Assembly (NCBI GenBank): GCA_013329175.1
Contig: DUKR01000136.1
Span: 33,195 to 40,312 of the forward strand
Direction: 5' to 3'
From: Candidatus Woesearchaeota archaeon
GTDB taxonomy: Archaea > Nanobdellota > Nanobdellia > Woesearchaeales > UBA11716
DNA: 7,118 bases
In this document: one piece after another, positions 1 to 6,091 of the stretch
Position numbering within the stretch: position 1 is the first letter of the stretch
How the letters are laid out: every line of letters begins with the position of its first letter
Notes under the pieces: model-generated
Databases searched by the model: none
Told to the model about the DNA's origin: nothing
What the model saw: the letters and a program-made list of their open reading frames with translations, nothing else
Program-made: the position numbers and the translations under genes

Positions 1-69
1 GCCGTTTTTGTTTACCTCGGAATGTGCAATGAGATGATGGCCTGCAACAACAGGGATGTAGTTACGCAT
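1..69 (-). CDS. possible 5' end of a truncated minus-strand gene
   Basis: An ATG at 69-67 on the minus strand opens a frame that stays open to the window edge (23 codons, beginning MRNYIPVVAGHH). The residue mix looks protein-like, whereas the opposite plus-strand frame is unusually rich in tryptophan and ends at 115-117. No Shine-Dalgarno sequence or clear TATA box precedes the ATG at the usual distances, and an in-frame TAG lies ten codons upstream, so translation could only begin close to here. If real, the gene diverges from coaE. I do not recognise the family from so short a piece, and a plus-strand gene end in this stretch cannot be excluded. Confidence 0.3.
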   Translation of the reverse strand, partial: MRNYIPVVAGHHLIAHSEVNKNG

Positions 70-222
70 TGGCTGTGGAAGCGATGGGAGGTATGGCTAA
101 TGCCTTTTTGCTATTGATTTTTTGCTATTGCTCCTTCAACACGAGCCTGCCTAATAGATATCCCATAATTTCACACTAATGGCTATCCTGATTCCTTTTC
201 CGGAGAGTGAAGGAGTACCTTT
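70..222. other. intergenic region before coaE
   Basis: No convincing gene lies here. A 28-codon frame at 93-179 (beginning MANAFLLLIF) directly abuts a GGGAGGT sequence, which is too close for normal initiation. The stretch contains a 14-bp tandem repeat (105-132) and a loose inverted repeat, GCATTGGC at 66-73 against GCTAATGC at 96-103 (one G-T pair, 22-base spacer). Confidence 0.5.
105..132. repeat. 14-bp tandem direct repeat
   Basis: TTTTTGCTATTGAT at 105-118 is followed immediately by TTTTTGCTATTGCT at 119-132, matching at 13 of 14 positions. It lies between the possible leftward gene start and the coaE promoter, so it could be a duplicated regulator site or simply a slippage product. 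Confidence 0.75.
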
Positions 223-231
223 TTTCTATAC

Positions 232-240
232 TTTTTTATA
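232..240 (+). promoter_or_regulatory. TATA box for coaE-coaD
   Basis: TTTTTTATA is centred about 25-27 bases before the ATG at 263. This is the distance at which archaeal RNA polymerase starts transcription, so the message is probably leaderless. A second similar block (TTTCTATA, 223-230) lies just upstream. Confidence 0.6.
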
Positions 241-262
241 CCATCCGCATCCATACTATCGT

Positions 263-820
263 ATGATACTAGGCATCACCGGAGGCATAGGCAGCGGAAA
301 ATCAATGGTGGCGCAGCTCTTTTGCGAGCAGGGCTTTCTTGCTATTGACGCTGACAGGATAGGGCATCGAATCTTGGAAAATGACGAGCAAGTGAAGACG
401 GAAGTTGAAAAGATGCTTGGGACCTCCAACAGGGCAGCGCTCAGGAATTTAGTATTTATAAACATGCCAAAAAGGAAGCAGCTGGAATCAATCATGTGGC
501 CCGCAATACGCAAAGAAATTGAAACAGAGATACGAAACAAAAAGGGGAGAGACATCATCATTGAGGCTGCGCTCCTCATCGAATCAGGCTTCACTGACCT
601 TGTTGATACCACCATCATGGTCAATGCGGACAGGAAGACAAGGGTCCGGCGGCTGAAGGCAGTGGGAAGATATGATACCTCAACTGAAAACATTATAAAG
701 GCGCAGCTCCCCATACTAAAAAAGCATGCTGATTTCATCATCGAGAACGCAAAAAATCCAGTGAGCACCAAACAGCAGGTCGCAAGAATCATTGAGCAGT
801 TGAGGTGTGAGCATGGCTAA
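263..820 (+). CDS. coaE: dephospho-CoA kinase, bacterial type (CoaE)
   Basis: Predicted to phosphorylate the 3'-hydroxyl of the ribose of dephospho-CoA using ATP, the last step of coenzyme A synthesis in the cytosol. The 185-residue protein opens with a P-loop, GGIGSGKS (residues 7-14), followed by the DADxIxH signature (29-35), LVF (63-65) leading into a helix with LES (75-77), the ALLIESG block (103-109) matching the family PLLFE region, and a C-terminal ADFIIEN (156-162). Family members usually have about 200 residues, so this is slightly short. I place the start at ATG 263 rather than an in-frame ATG at 179, because homology begins here and a TATA box sits about 26 bases upstream. The gene overlaps coaD by 8 bases. 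Archaea normally use an unrelated GTP-dependent enzyme (COG1909) for this step, so a bacterial origin is inferred. The lid segment is unusual: the arginine expected soon after RL is V134, and the R-x-x-Q position reads IKAQ (145-148). Confidence 0.88.
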   Translation: MILGITGGIGSGKSMVAQLFCEQGFLAIDADRIGHRILENDEQVKTEVEKMLGTSNRAALRNLVFINMPKRKQLESIMWPAIRKEIETEIRNKKGRDIIIEAALLIESGFTDLVDTTIMVNADRKTRVRRLKAVGRYDTSTENIIKAQLPILKKHADFIIENAKNPVSTKQQVARIIEQLRCEHG

Positions 821-1307
821 ACATATTATTGCAGTCTACCCTGGAAGCTTTGATCCAGTGACCAATGGCCATCTGGACATCATCGAGAGGGCAGTTCCCA
901 TCTTTGACAGGATCATCGTCGCGGTGGGTGAGAATCTCTCGAAAAAGCCACTTTTCACCGTTGATGAGCGCATGGCCATACTGAAGAAGATCCTGAAGCG
1001 GTACAGGAACATTGAGGTAGACTCCTTCTCAGGATTGCTCATCACTTTTGCAAGAACAAAGAGGGCATCCGTCATCGTGCGCGGGCTTCGCGCTGTCTCG
1101 GACTACGACTATGAATTCCAGCTTGCGCTCACCAACAGGATGCTTGACCACAGGATTGAAACCATCTTCATCATGACACGGGGGAGATACTCGTTTTTGT
1201 CGTCAGGAATAGCTAAGGAGATAGCAAAGAACGGCGGCGACGTGCGAAAACTTGTCCCGGCAACCGTCGAGAGAGTATTGAAAGAGAAGTTCAGAGACAG
1301 AGCTTAA
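813..1307 (+). CDS. coaD: phosphopantetheine adenylyltransferase, bacterial type (CoaD)
   Basis: Predicted to transfer AMP from ATP to 4'-phosphopantetheine, giving dephospho-CoA, the substrate of the enzyme encoded just upstream. The 164-residue protein is full length for the bacterial family (about 160). It shows the nucleotidyltransferase motif YPGSFDPVTNGH (residues 9-20, with TNGH as the TxGH catalytic site), the RGLRAVSDYDYE block (90-101) that binds phosphates and nucleotide, and the C-terminal FLSSGIAKEIAKNGGDV (128-144), equivalent to the ISSTxxR-type loop. ATG 813 is chosen over GTG 807 because the Shine-Dalgarno-like GAGGTG at 802-807 is then five bases away. The start lies inside the coaE end (8-base overlap), implying translational coupling. 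Archaea usually carry the eukaryote-like form (COG1019), whereas this sequence closely follows the bacterial pattern. Confidence 0.95.
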   Translation: MAKHIIAVYPGSFDPVTNGHLDIIERAVPIFDRIIVAVGENLSKKPLFTVDERMAILKKILKRYRNIEVDSFSGLLITFARTKRASVIVRGLRAVSDYDYEFQLALTNRMLDHRIETIFIMTRGRYSFLSSGIAKEIAKNGGDVRKLVPATVERVLKEKFRDRA

Positions 1308-2338
1308 TTGCTCTTGCCATCGCTGCTTTCAGCCTTCTCCTCCTCATCCATAGCTTCCTTCTTCTCGGCATCAGCACTCTGCTGCTGGGAAGCCCTCTCC
1401 TCCTCATTCCTTTTTCCCTTGGAAGCAGCCTTCTCCAAGTTTAGTGCCTGGCTCTGAAACACCAGCAGGTCTTCAGTGGTGAGTTTCTGCTTCTTTTTAA
1501 TCTTCTCTTCAACGGCCACTTCCTTGTCCTTGAGGATGGCCTCTTCATGCCTTGCTTTCTCTTTCCTGACCTCTGCCTTCTTCTTGTCAGCCTCTTTTCT
1601 CAGTTCTCCCTGCGACTCCTGCTTGTCACGAAGAGCGGCAGTTATGCTTGCCGCCTTCCGCTTCAGCTCAGCACATTTCTTAAGTATTGTCTTCTCCTCC
1701 TCACGCAGAGGGTCAATGCCTTTGGACATCTCCAGCACCCTGTCATGGATGTCCTGGCTGGCCTTTGCCTTTTCCTGAACACGCCTGTGGACGACTTCAG
1801 CAGCAGCTTTTGCTTCCTTTATCTCGTGGTTGAGCCTGCGCATATCAGAGAAGGCACCGGTTGCGCCCTTCACAGAATCATAGCGCTTCTTCATGTCCTT
1901 GATAGTCTTGCGCAGCTTCTTCTCAGTATCAAAGCTGATAGCTTCAGTCTCAATCCTTGTCTCAAGCTTATCTATCTGCTCCTGGAGAAATGATGGGCTT
2001 TCCTTCCTATCGCCCTTCCTTTTAGGGGCACTAAGGACGCCCTTATGCTCCTCCTGAAACTTTCGTATCTCCTCTATCTTCTGCTTGATGATGGCATTCA
2101 GTTTCTCTCGCTCCTCCTTGTCAATCTTCACCACGTCAGTAAGGGAGTTGCGCTTCTGCTTTTCCTGCTTGATAGCAGTGATAAGCTGGACTATCTTATC
2201 AGAGACTTCCTGCTTCTTTGCAAACCACTGCTCTTTCTCTTCGTTGACTTCCGCAAGCTGAGAACGTAGGTCTGATGCTTCCTGCCTGATCCGCTCAAGG
2301 TCCAAGCCAGTTTTTGTGTGTTCCGTCGTTGACACCAT
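1304..2338 (-). CDS. archaeal coiled-coil protein (COG1340-like)
   Basis: A 344-residue, highly charged protein (Lys, Glu, Arg and Ala dominate) predicted to be almost entirely helical coiled coil from about residue 12 to 280. It is broken by a basic hinge around 100-116 (APKRKGDRKESPS) and a Gly/Pro point near 207-210. The segment after the hinge (FLQEQIDKLETRIETEAISF, 117-136) and the near-terminal KLTTEDLLVFQ (285-295) resemble features I associate with the uncharacterised archaeal coiled-coil family COG1340. The last 45 residues are low-complexity acidic. There is no signal peptide or membrane segment. Its function is not established. The stop codon interlocks with that of coaD (shared TTAA, 1304-1307). 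It lies downstream of the ribosomal operon on the same strand, but its own TATA box suggests a separate unit. Confidence 0.85.
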   Translation of the reverse strand: MVSTTEHTKTGLDLERIRQEASDLRSQLAEVNEEKEQWFAKKQEVSDKIVQLITAIKQEKQKRNSLTDVVKIDKEEREKLNAIIKQKIEEIRKFQEEHKGVLSAPKRKGDRKESPSFLQEQIDKLETRIETEAISFDTEKKLRKTIKDMKKRYDSVKGATGAFSDMRRLNHEIKEAKAAAEVVHRRVQEKAKASQDIHDRVLEMSKGIDPLREEEKTILKKCAELKRKAASITAALRDKQESQGELRKEADKKKAEVRKEKARHEEAILKDKEVAVEEKIKKKQKLTTEDLLVFQSQALNLEKAASKGKRNEEERASQQQSADAEKKEAMDEEEKAESSDGKSN

Positions 2339-2369
2339 ACGTAATTCACGCAGTCGCTATGTTACTCAC

Positions 2370-2378
2370 TTTAAAAAT
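2370..2378 (-). promoter_or_regulatory. TATA box for the coiled-coil gene
   Basis: Read on the minus strand the block is ATTTTTAAA, centred about 36 bases before the ATG at 2338. That predicts a transcript with a leader of roughly nine bases. It follows directly after the presumed terminator of the upstream operon. Confidence 0.5.
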
Positions 2379-2407
2379 GTTGAGATTGACAATGAAGGAT
2401 AGAATAC

Positions 2408-2421
2408 AAGAAAAAAGAAAT
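2408..2421 (-). terminator. T-rich terminator after rpl12
   Basis: On the minus strand a pyrimidine run containing TTTCTTTTTTCTT begins immediately after the P1 stop codon. Archaeal intrinsic termination needs only such a T-tract and no hairpin, so the ribosomal operon probably ends here. Confidence 0.5.
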
Positions 2422-2733
2422 TCAGCCAAAGAGCGCACCAAGCCCTGCTGCTGCTGCTTCCTCTGTCTTCTTGTCGTCTTCTTTCTTCTCTTCCTTCTTT
2501 GCTTCCTTCTTGCCTTCGGAGGCTGGAGCTGCTGCCATAACTGCCGCAGCAACGGGAACTGCTGCTGTCTCAATTGCCTTGTCAATGTCAACGCCTTCAA
2601 GTGACGCAACGAGAGCCTTGATACGTGCTTCGTTTGCTTTCACCCCTCCAGCATCAAGCACTCTTTTAACTGCTGCCTCTTCGACCTTTTGCCCTGCTTT
2701 GTGCAAAAGCATTGCCGCATAGATGTATTCCAT
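2422..2733 (-). CDS. rpl12: ribosomal protein P1 (L12, archaeal stalk protein)
   Basis: The acidic lateral-stalk protein of the large subunit. Dimers bind the helical spine of P0, and their flexible tails recruit translation factor GTPases such as EF-1 alpha and EF-2. The 103-residue sequence has the N-terminal helical dimerisation domain (MEYIYAAMLLHKAG onward, about 1-58). An alanine-rich hinge follows (60-72), then a Lys/Glu-rich flexible stretch (74-92) and the terminal GLGALFG (97-103), the factor-binding motif of archaeal stalk proteins. The length is normal for archaea. A strong Shine-Dalgarno sequence, GGGGAGG on the minus strand at 2741-2747, lies seven bases before the ATG. It is the last gene of the L1-P0-P1 operon, 33 bases after P0. 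The expected excess of P1 over P0 would fit its strong ribosome binding site. Confidence 0.95.
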   Translation of the reverse strand: MEYIYAAMLLHKAGQKVEEAAVKRVLDAGGVKANEARIKALVASLEGVDIDKAIETAAVPVAAAVMAAAPASEGKKEAKKEEKKEDDKKTEEAAAAGLGALFG

Positions 2734-2766
2734 TTTATATCCTCCCCATTCGCTTTGTAACGATGA

Positions 2767-3807
2767 CTATCCTTTCTTTCCTGCCTCCTGTATGAGGTCA
2801 TCTGCCGTCGCTTCCCCTTCAGCATGCTTTTTAGTCTTTTCTACTATCTCAGCCACTTTCTCGTCTGTTGACTTTTCTGGCCGAGCCTTGGGTGATTTTT
2901 CTTTAGCATCTGCCGTTGCATTCTTCTTTTCTGGAATCTCAACGTTGCCTGCAGCCTTTACGCCAAGGGCGCTTCTTTCGGCTTTTTTGAGAAGCTCATC
3001 AATAATGCCCTCATCAATGATGTTCTGCGAAAGCCCAATAGCCTTAGCGTCCCTGAAAGCCTTGGCGATGAGGTATTCAGTAGTCTGGTTTGTCGGATAT
3101 GCTATGAAGCATGCAAGGCTGAATGCCCTTGCTGCTGCTCCCTGCAGGCTCTGCATGAAGGCATCTTCGTCTACGTCAAGGATATCCTTTGTGTAGATGA
3201 TGCCGTCTTCATAGATTGCGGTAAGGTCAAGGCCCACTTCCATGGGCTGGATGCCAAGCCTGGCCAGGACCTCAGCAAGCTTTGCCGAGATGGTATCACC
3301 TCTCTTTGCAACGACGGATTCCTGTTTGATGGTGACCTTTCCTGCGTCAACACCTGACTTGATGCCCACTGCGCCAAGCTCTCCAATGATAGGCCCTGGG
3401 GCAAACGGCGTAGGCCCTGCCGGCACCGTGATGTCGCCAGGCGCGGTCTGGCCGCCTTTTGCAGGGGCTCTGGACTTGCTCTTCTTGAGCCTGCGATACA
3501 GCCTGAATGGATTCTCTTTGGTGAAAATCAGAGCAGGCATGCCAAGCAGGTGCTTTTCCAGGCCATCAACCCCTTTCCTGCTCTTGTTTGCCTTTTCCAA
3601 AGCTATCTTCATAAGCCTGCGCTTGGTCATGATGAGGGTGACGTCCTCCCTGAGGTCAGCACGCATCTTCTGCAATTGCGGGGCAGGCAGGTTCTCCATG
3701 TTGACTGCGCCGATGATGGGTGATTGCTCGATAAGCTTCAGGAGCTGCGCTACCACATCCTGCTTCTCCATGGCTGCCTTTGGCGTGTAGCTCTCAGGCT
3801 TAGGCAT
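2767..3807 (-). CDS. rpl10: ribosomal protein P0 (L10, stalk base)
   Basis: P0 anchors the lateral stalk to 23S rRNA near the GTPase centre and carries the P1 dimers. The 346-residue protein begins with the rRNA-binding domain (about 1-110), including IGAVNMENLPAPQLQKMR (32-49). The archaeal/eukaryotic insertion domain follows (about 115-190, with GDITVPAGPTPFAPGP and the AVGIKSG region), then helices for P1 binding (about 210-285) and a charged linker. The tail is atypical: it ends DDLIQEAGKKG (336-346) rather than with the GLGALFG element that P0 usually shares with P1. The start overlaps the end of L1 by 8 bases, with a purine-rich AGGAAGGGGG element just upstream. An internal Met at 13 is possible, but alignment with the family N-terminus favours the first. 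Confidence 0.95.
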   Translation of the reverse strand: MPKPESYTPKAAMEKQDVVAQLLKLIEQSPIIGAVNMENLPAPQLQKMRADLREDVTLIMTKRRLMKIALEKANKSRKGVDGLEKHLLGMPALIFTKENPFRLYRRLKKSKSRAPAKGGQTAPGDITVPAGPTPFAPGPIIGELGAVGIKSGVDAGKVTIKQESVVAKRGDTISAKLAEVLARLGIQPMEVGLDLTAIYEDGIIYTKDILDVDEDAFMQSLQGAAARAFSLACFIAYPTNQTTEYLIAKAFRDAKAIGLSQNIIDEGIIDELLKKAERSALGVKAAGNVEIPEKKNATADAKEKSPKARPEKSTDEKVAEIVEKTKKHAEGEATADDLIQEAGKKG

Positions 3808-4489
3808 GATATTCAGCCCCCTTCCTGTCCTGAGGAAGCCTGCCGATAGTTAGGGGAGGACCCATGGTAAGCTTCAGTTGCACGCTCTTCACGTTATGCA
3901 CCTCATTAGGCAGGCTGTGGATGATGGTATTATAGGCAGTCATCACGTTGTCAATGACTTCTTCTTCATTCTGACCCTCCTTGCCTATGATGCATTTGAT
4001 GGACTTGCTCTGCTTGTTTGCAATCCTAATGGTCTTCTGAAGGCTTTCATAGGCATGAGAGAGGTTTGCATTAGGAGGGACTACGCACCCCGCCTTGGGG
4101 TTTGGCATCTTGCCCTTAGGGCCAAGTACAGGGCCAAAGGCTGATGCGACCTGCGGCATGATGTTTGCCTGGGCCACGAAATAGTCATACTGTGCTGCAA
4201 GCTTCTTTGCTTCTTTTTTGCTCTTGTACTCGCTAAACTGGTCTGCCAGCACAACACCATCCATGGCTTCCTTAGCTGAAGATTCAAGTTCATGGCCGAC
4301 AAGGGCGCAGACCTTCATCTTCTTCCCGACGGTAAAGTGCAGCATGGAGAAAGTGTTCACGTTATGGCTGGAGTTCTTGACATCAATGCCTTTGAGGTTA
4401 ACGATAAGGTCAATACTCTGAGTGAATTTCTTTTGAGGAGAATGCTGCCTGATGTAGGCTAATGCCTGTGCTACGTCTTTTTTTTCCAT
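3800..4489 (-). CDS. rpl1: ribosomal protein L1 (uL1)
   Basis: L1 forms the mobile stalk at the exit site of the large subunit and helps release deacylated tRNA. In Methanococcus and in bacteria it also represses its own operon by binding its mRNA. The 229-residue protein shows FTQSIDLIVNLKGID (22-36), AQANIMPQVA (106-115), the hallmark VLGPKGKMPNPKAG (121-134), the rRNA-contacting VVPPNANL (136-143) and the C-terminal VQLKLTMGPPLTI (203-215). This is the complete two-domain form. An AGGAGGG Shine-Dalgarno sequence (minus strand, 4499-4505) lies nine bases before the ATG. It is first in the operon. The L11 gene that precedes L1 in many archaea is absent here, and the next gene upstream is the divergent EF-1 alpha gene. 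Confidence 0.96.
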   Translation of the reverse strand: MEKKDVAQALAYIRQHSPQKKFTQSIDLIVNLKGIDVKNSSHNVNTFSMLHFTVGKKMKVCALVGHELESSAKEAMDGVVLADQFSEYKSKKEAKKLAAQYDYFVAQANIMPQVASAFGPVLGPKGKMPNPKAGCVVPPNANLSHAYESLQKTIRIANKQSKSIKCIIGKEGQNEEEVIDNVMTAYNTIIHSLPNEVHNVKSVQLKLTMGPPLTIGRLPQDRKGAEYHA

Positions 4490-4535
4490 TGCCTGTAACC
4501 CTCCTACTCTTCAACACCAGTAGTTCACGGGTATG
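4490..4535 (-). promoter_or_regulatory. L1 operon leader with possible hairpin at the ribosome binding site
   Basis: From the promoter position the leader should be about 45 bases. Within it CUACU (4523-4519) can pair with AGUAG (4508-4504), leaving a ten-base loop. The 3' arm reaches into the AGGAGGG Shine-Dalgarno sequence (4505-4499). L1 proteins are known translational autoregulators in some archaea, so a role is plausible. The stem is short and I cannot match it to a known L1 site. Confidence 0.3.
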
Positions 4536-4556
4536 GCCTGAAGGGATTCCCATGCG

Positions 4557-4566
4557 ATTTATAAAA
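4557..4566 (-). promoter_or_regulatory. TATA box for the L1-P0-P1 operon
   Basis: Read on the minus strand the block is TTTTATAAAT, a strong archaeal TATA match, about 72 bases before the L1 ATG. A start site about 27 bases downstream gives a leader of about 45 bases. A short palindrome, GGGATTCCC (4543-4551), lies between the box and the expected start site, where a repressor could act. Confidence 0.7.
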
Positions 4567-4654
4567 CTGTCGGAAGCGGTGGTCCGCCAGCACCCTTCCA
4601 TCACTCCTACGATGTAAATATTTCAACCTGTTCCCCTCGATATTCTAACCACAA

Positions 4655-4664
4655 TATTTATAAA
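4655..4664 (+). promoter_or_regulatory. TATA box for EF-1 alpha
   Basis: TATTTATAAA lies about 67 bases before the ATG at 4727. A start site near 4686 would give a leader of about 40 bases that includes the GGGGAGG ribosome binding site (4710-4716). It sits about 98 bases from the divergent L1 TATA box. Confidence 0.7.
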
Positions 4665-4726
4665 CATCCCCAAAATTCCCAAGAACCGCTAAACGCTACT
4701 AAGAAACATGGGGAGGATTATTACCA

Positions 4727-6013
4727 ATGGCTAAGAATAAACCGCATCTGAATCTTGTGTTCGTGGGACACGTTGATCACGGTAAGTCAACAACTGTCGG
4801 CAGGCTGCTCTATGATGCTGGTGTTATTGACGAGCAGTCAATGCGCAAGCTCAAGGAGAAGGCTGAAGAGCTTGGCAAGGGGGGGTTCGAGTTCGCGTTT
4901 GTCATGGACAATCTCAAGGAAGAGAGGGAGCGCGGCGTAACAATTGATCTTGCCCACAAGAAGTTCACAACGCCCAAGTTTGACTTCACCATAATTGATG
5001 CTCCAGGCCACAAGGACTTCATCAAGAACATGATAACCGGCGCTTCGCAGGCTGATGCAGCGGTTGTTGTCGTCTCCTGTGCTGAGGGTGTCATGGCCCA
5101 GACCAAGGAGCACATATTCCTTTCAAGGACGCTTGGCGTCGAGCAGATTATCGTTGCTGTCAACAAGATGGATGTCAAGAACTATGACCAGAAGGCCTTT
5201 GAAAAGGTGAAGGAGCAGGTATCCCTGCTTCTCAAGAGTGTCGGCTTCAAGCCTGAGCAGATACCCTTTGTCCCCATGGCATCATTGTACGGCGACAATG
5301 TGGTCAAGAAGTCTGACAAGCTTTCCTGGTTCACAGGTGGAACCCTTCTTGAGCACCTTGATTTTCTGAAGGTGCCTGAGAAGCCTACTGACCTTCCGTT
5401 GAGGCTCCCTATCCAGGATGTTTATAACATCACCGGCATCGGGGTAGTTCCCGTCGGCCGCGTAGAGACAGGCATTATGAAGGTGGGCGACAAGGTCATC
5501 GTCGTGCCTGGCCGTGAGGGCAAGGGCGTGAATGGTGAGGTCAAATCCATCGAGATGCATCACGAGCAGCTGCAGGAGGCTGAGCCTGGAGACAACATCG
5601 GCTTCAACCTCAGGGGCATTGGCAAGACCGACATTACCCGAGGGGACGTCCTGGGAAAGCCAGACAGCCCTCCGACGGTGGCAACAGAATTCACTGCCCA
5701 GATTGTTGTGCTGAACCATCCTTCAGTCATCACCGTAGGCTACACGCCTGTGTTCCATATCCACACCGCGCAGATAGCATGCCAGGTCACGGCCATCCTG
5801 AAGAAGCTTAACCCTGCAACAGGCGAGACGCTTGCAGAGAATCCTGACTTCATCAAGAACGGCGATGCTGCAATCCTCAAGATAAAGCCTATCCAGCCGC
5901 TGGTCATTGAGAGAAAGAAGGAGATTCCGCAGTTGTCACGCTTTGCGGTCAGGGATTCAGGCCAGACCGTTGCAGCAGGCATGTGCATAGATCTTGTCAA
6001 GAAGGCGATGTGA
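4727..6013 (+). CDS. tuf: translation elongation factor aEF-1 alpha (EF-Tu family)
   Basis: This GTPase delivers aminoacyl-tRNA to the ribosomal A site. The 428-residue length is normal for archaea. The G domain shows G1 GHVDHGKS (14-21), the switch I end EERERGVTID (65-74), G3 DAPGH (91-95), G4 NKMD (146-149) and a G5-region ASLYGDN (185-191), which differs mildly from the common SAWxGDN. Domain II carries the QDVYNITGIGVVPVGRVETG segment (roughly 215-235), and domain III ends in RFAVRDSGQTVAAGM. A strong GGGGAGG Shine-Dalgarno sequence lies at 4710-4716, ten bases from the ATG. S10 follows 78 bases after the stop, an arrangement common in archaea. Codon use leans to G/C-ending synonyms, as expected for a highly expressed gene. 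Confidence 0.98.
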   Translation: MAKNKPHLNLVFVGHVDHGKSTTVGRLLYDAGVIDEQSMRKLKEKAEELGKGGFEFAFVMDNLKEERERGVTIDLAHKKFTTPKFDFTIIDAPGHKDFIKNMITGASQADAAVVVVSCAEGVMAQTKEHIFLSRTLGVEQIIVAVNKMDVKNYDQKAFEKVKEQVSLLLKSVGFKPEQIPFVPMASLYGDNVVKKSDKLSWFTGGTLLEHLDFLKVPEKPTDLPLRLPIQDVYNITGIGVVPVGRVETGIMKVGDKVIVVPGREGKGVNGEVKSIEMHHEQLQEAEPGDNIGFNLRGIGKTDITRGDVLGKPDSPPTVATEFTAQIVVLNHPSVITVGYTPVFHIHTAQIACQVTAILKKLNPATGETLAENPDFIKNGDAAILKIKPIQPLVIERKKEIPQLSRFAVRDSGQTVAAGMCIDLVKKAM

Positions 6014-6020
6014 TGCCTTC

Positions 6021-6030
6021 CCTTTTTTTT
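6021..6030 (+). terminator. T-tract after EF-1 alpha
   Basis: CCTTTTTTTT begins seven bases after the stop codon. Eight consecutive T residues can terminate archaeal transcription in part or in full, which could set EF-1 alpha output above that of S10. Confidence 0.4.
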
Positions 6031-6091
6031 GCTTTCCCTAAAAAGATATCATGGTGACCATAAGCATTATCATGGAGCACGCACAACGACT

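Noticed and set aside
179..262. N-terminal extension of coaE from ATG 179
   Set aside because: The 28 extra residues precede the P-loop strand with no family match, and the coaE TATA box falls inside them.
256..792. Minus-strand frame (178 codons) opposite coaE
   Set aside because: coaE carries conserved motifs throughout, and the antisense frame is serine- and methionine-rich with no family resemblance.
1547..1993. Plus-strand frame (148 codons), rich in leucine and phenylalanine, opposite the coiled-coil gene
   Set aside because: The hydrophobic content follows from reading Lys/Glu codons backwards; no membrane-protein pattern or start signal supports it.
2346..2609. Minus-strand frame rich in Arg, Gln and Lys overlapping P1 in another frame
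   Set aside because: The basic composition results from shifting the repetitive Ala/Lys/Glu codons of P1; there is no independent start signal.
3242..3790. Long plus-strand frame (182 codons) opposite the P0 gene
   Set aside because: It mirrors a clearly conserved ribosomal protein and has an unlikely serine- and phenylalanine-rich composition with no recognisable motif.
5282..5719. Minus-strand frame (145 codons) inside the EF-1 alpha gene
   Set aside because: It is an antisense shadow of a strongly conserved gene with no promoter or ribosome binding site.
6029..6091. N-terminal extension of S10 from TTG 6029
   Set aside because: The extra histidine-rich residues have no counterpart in S10 proteins and would cover the T-tract end and spacer.
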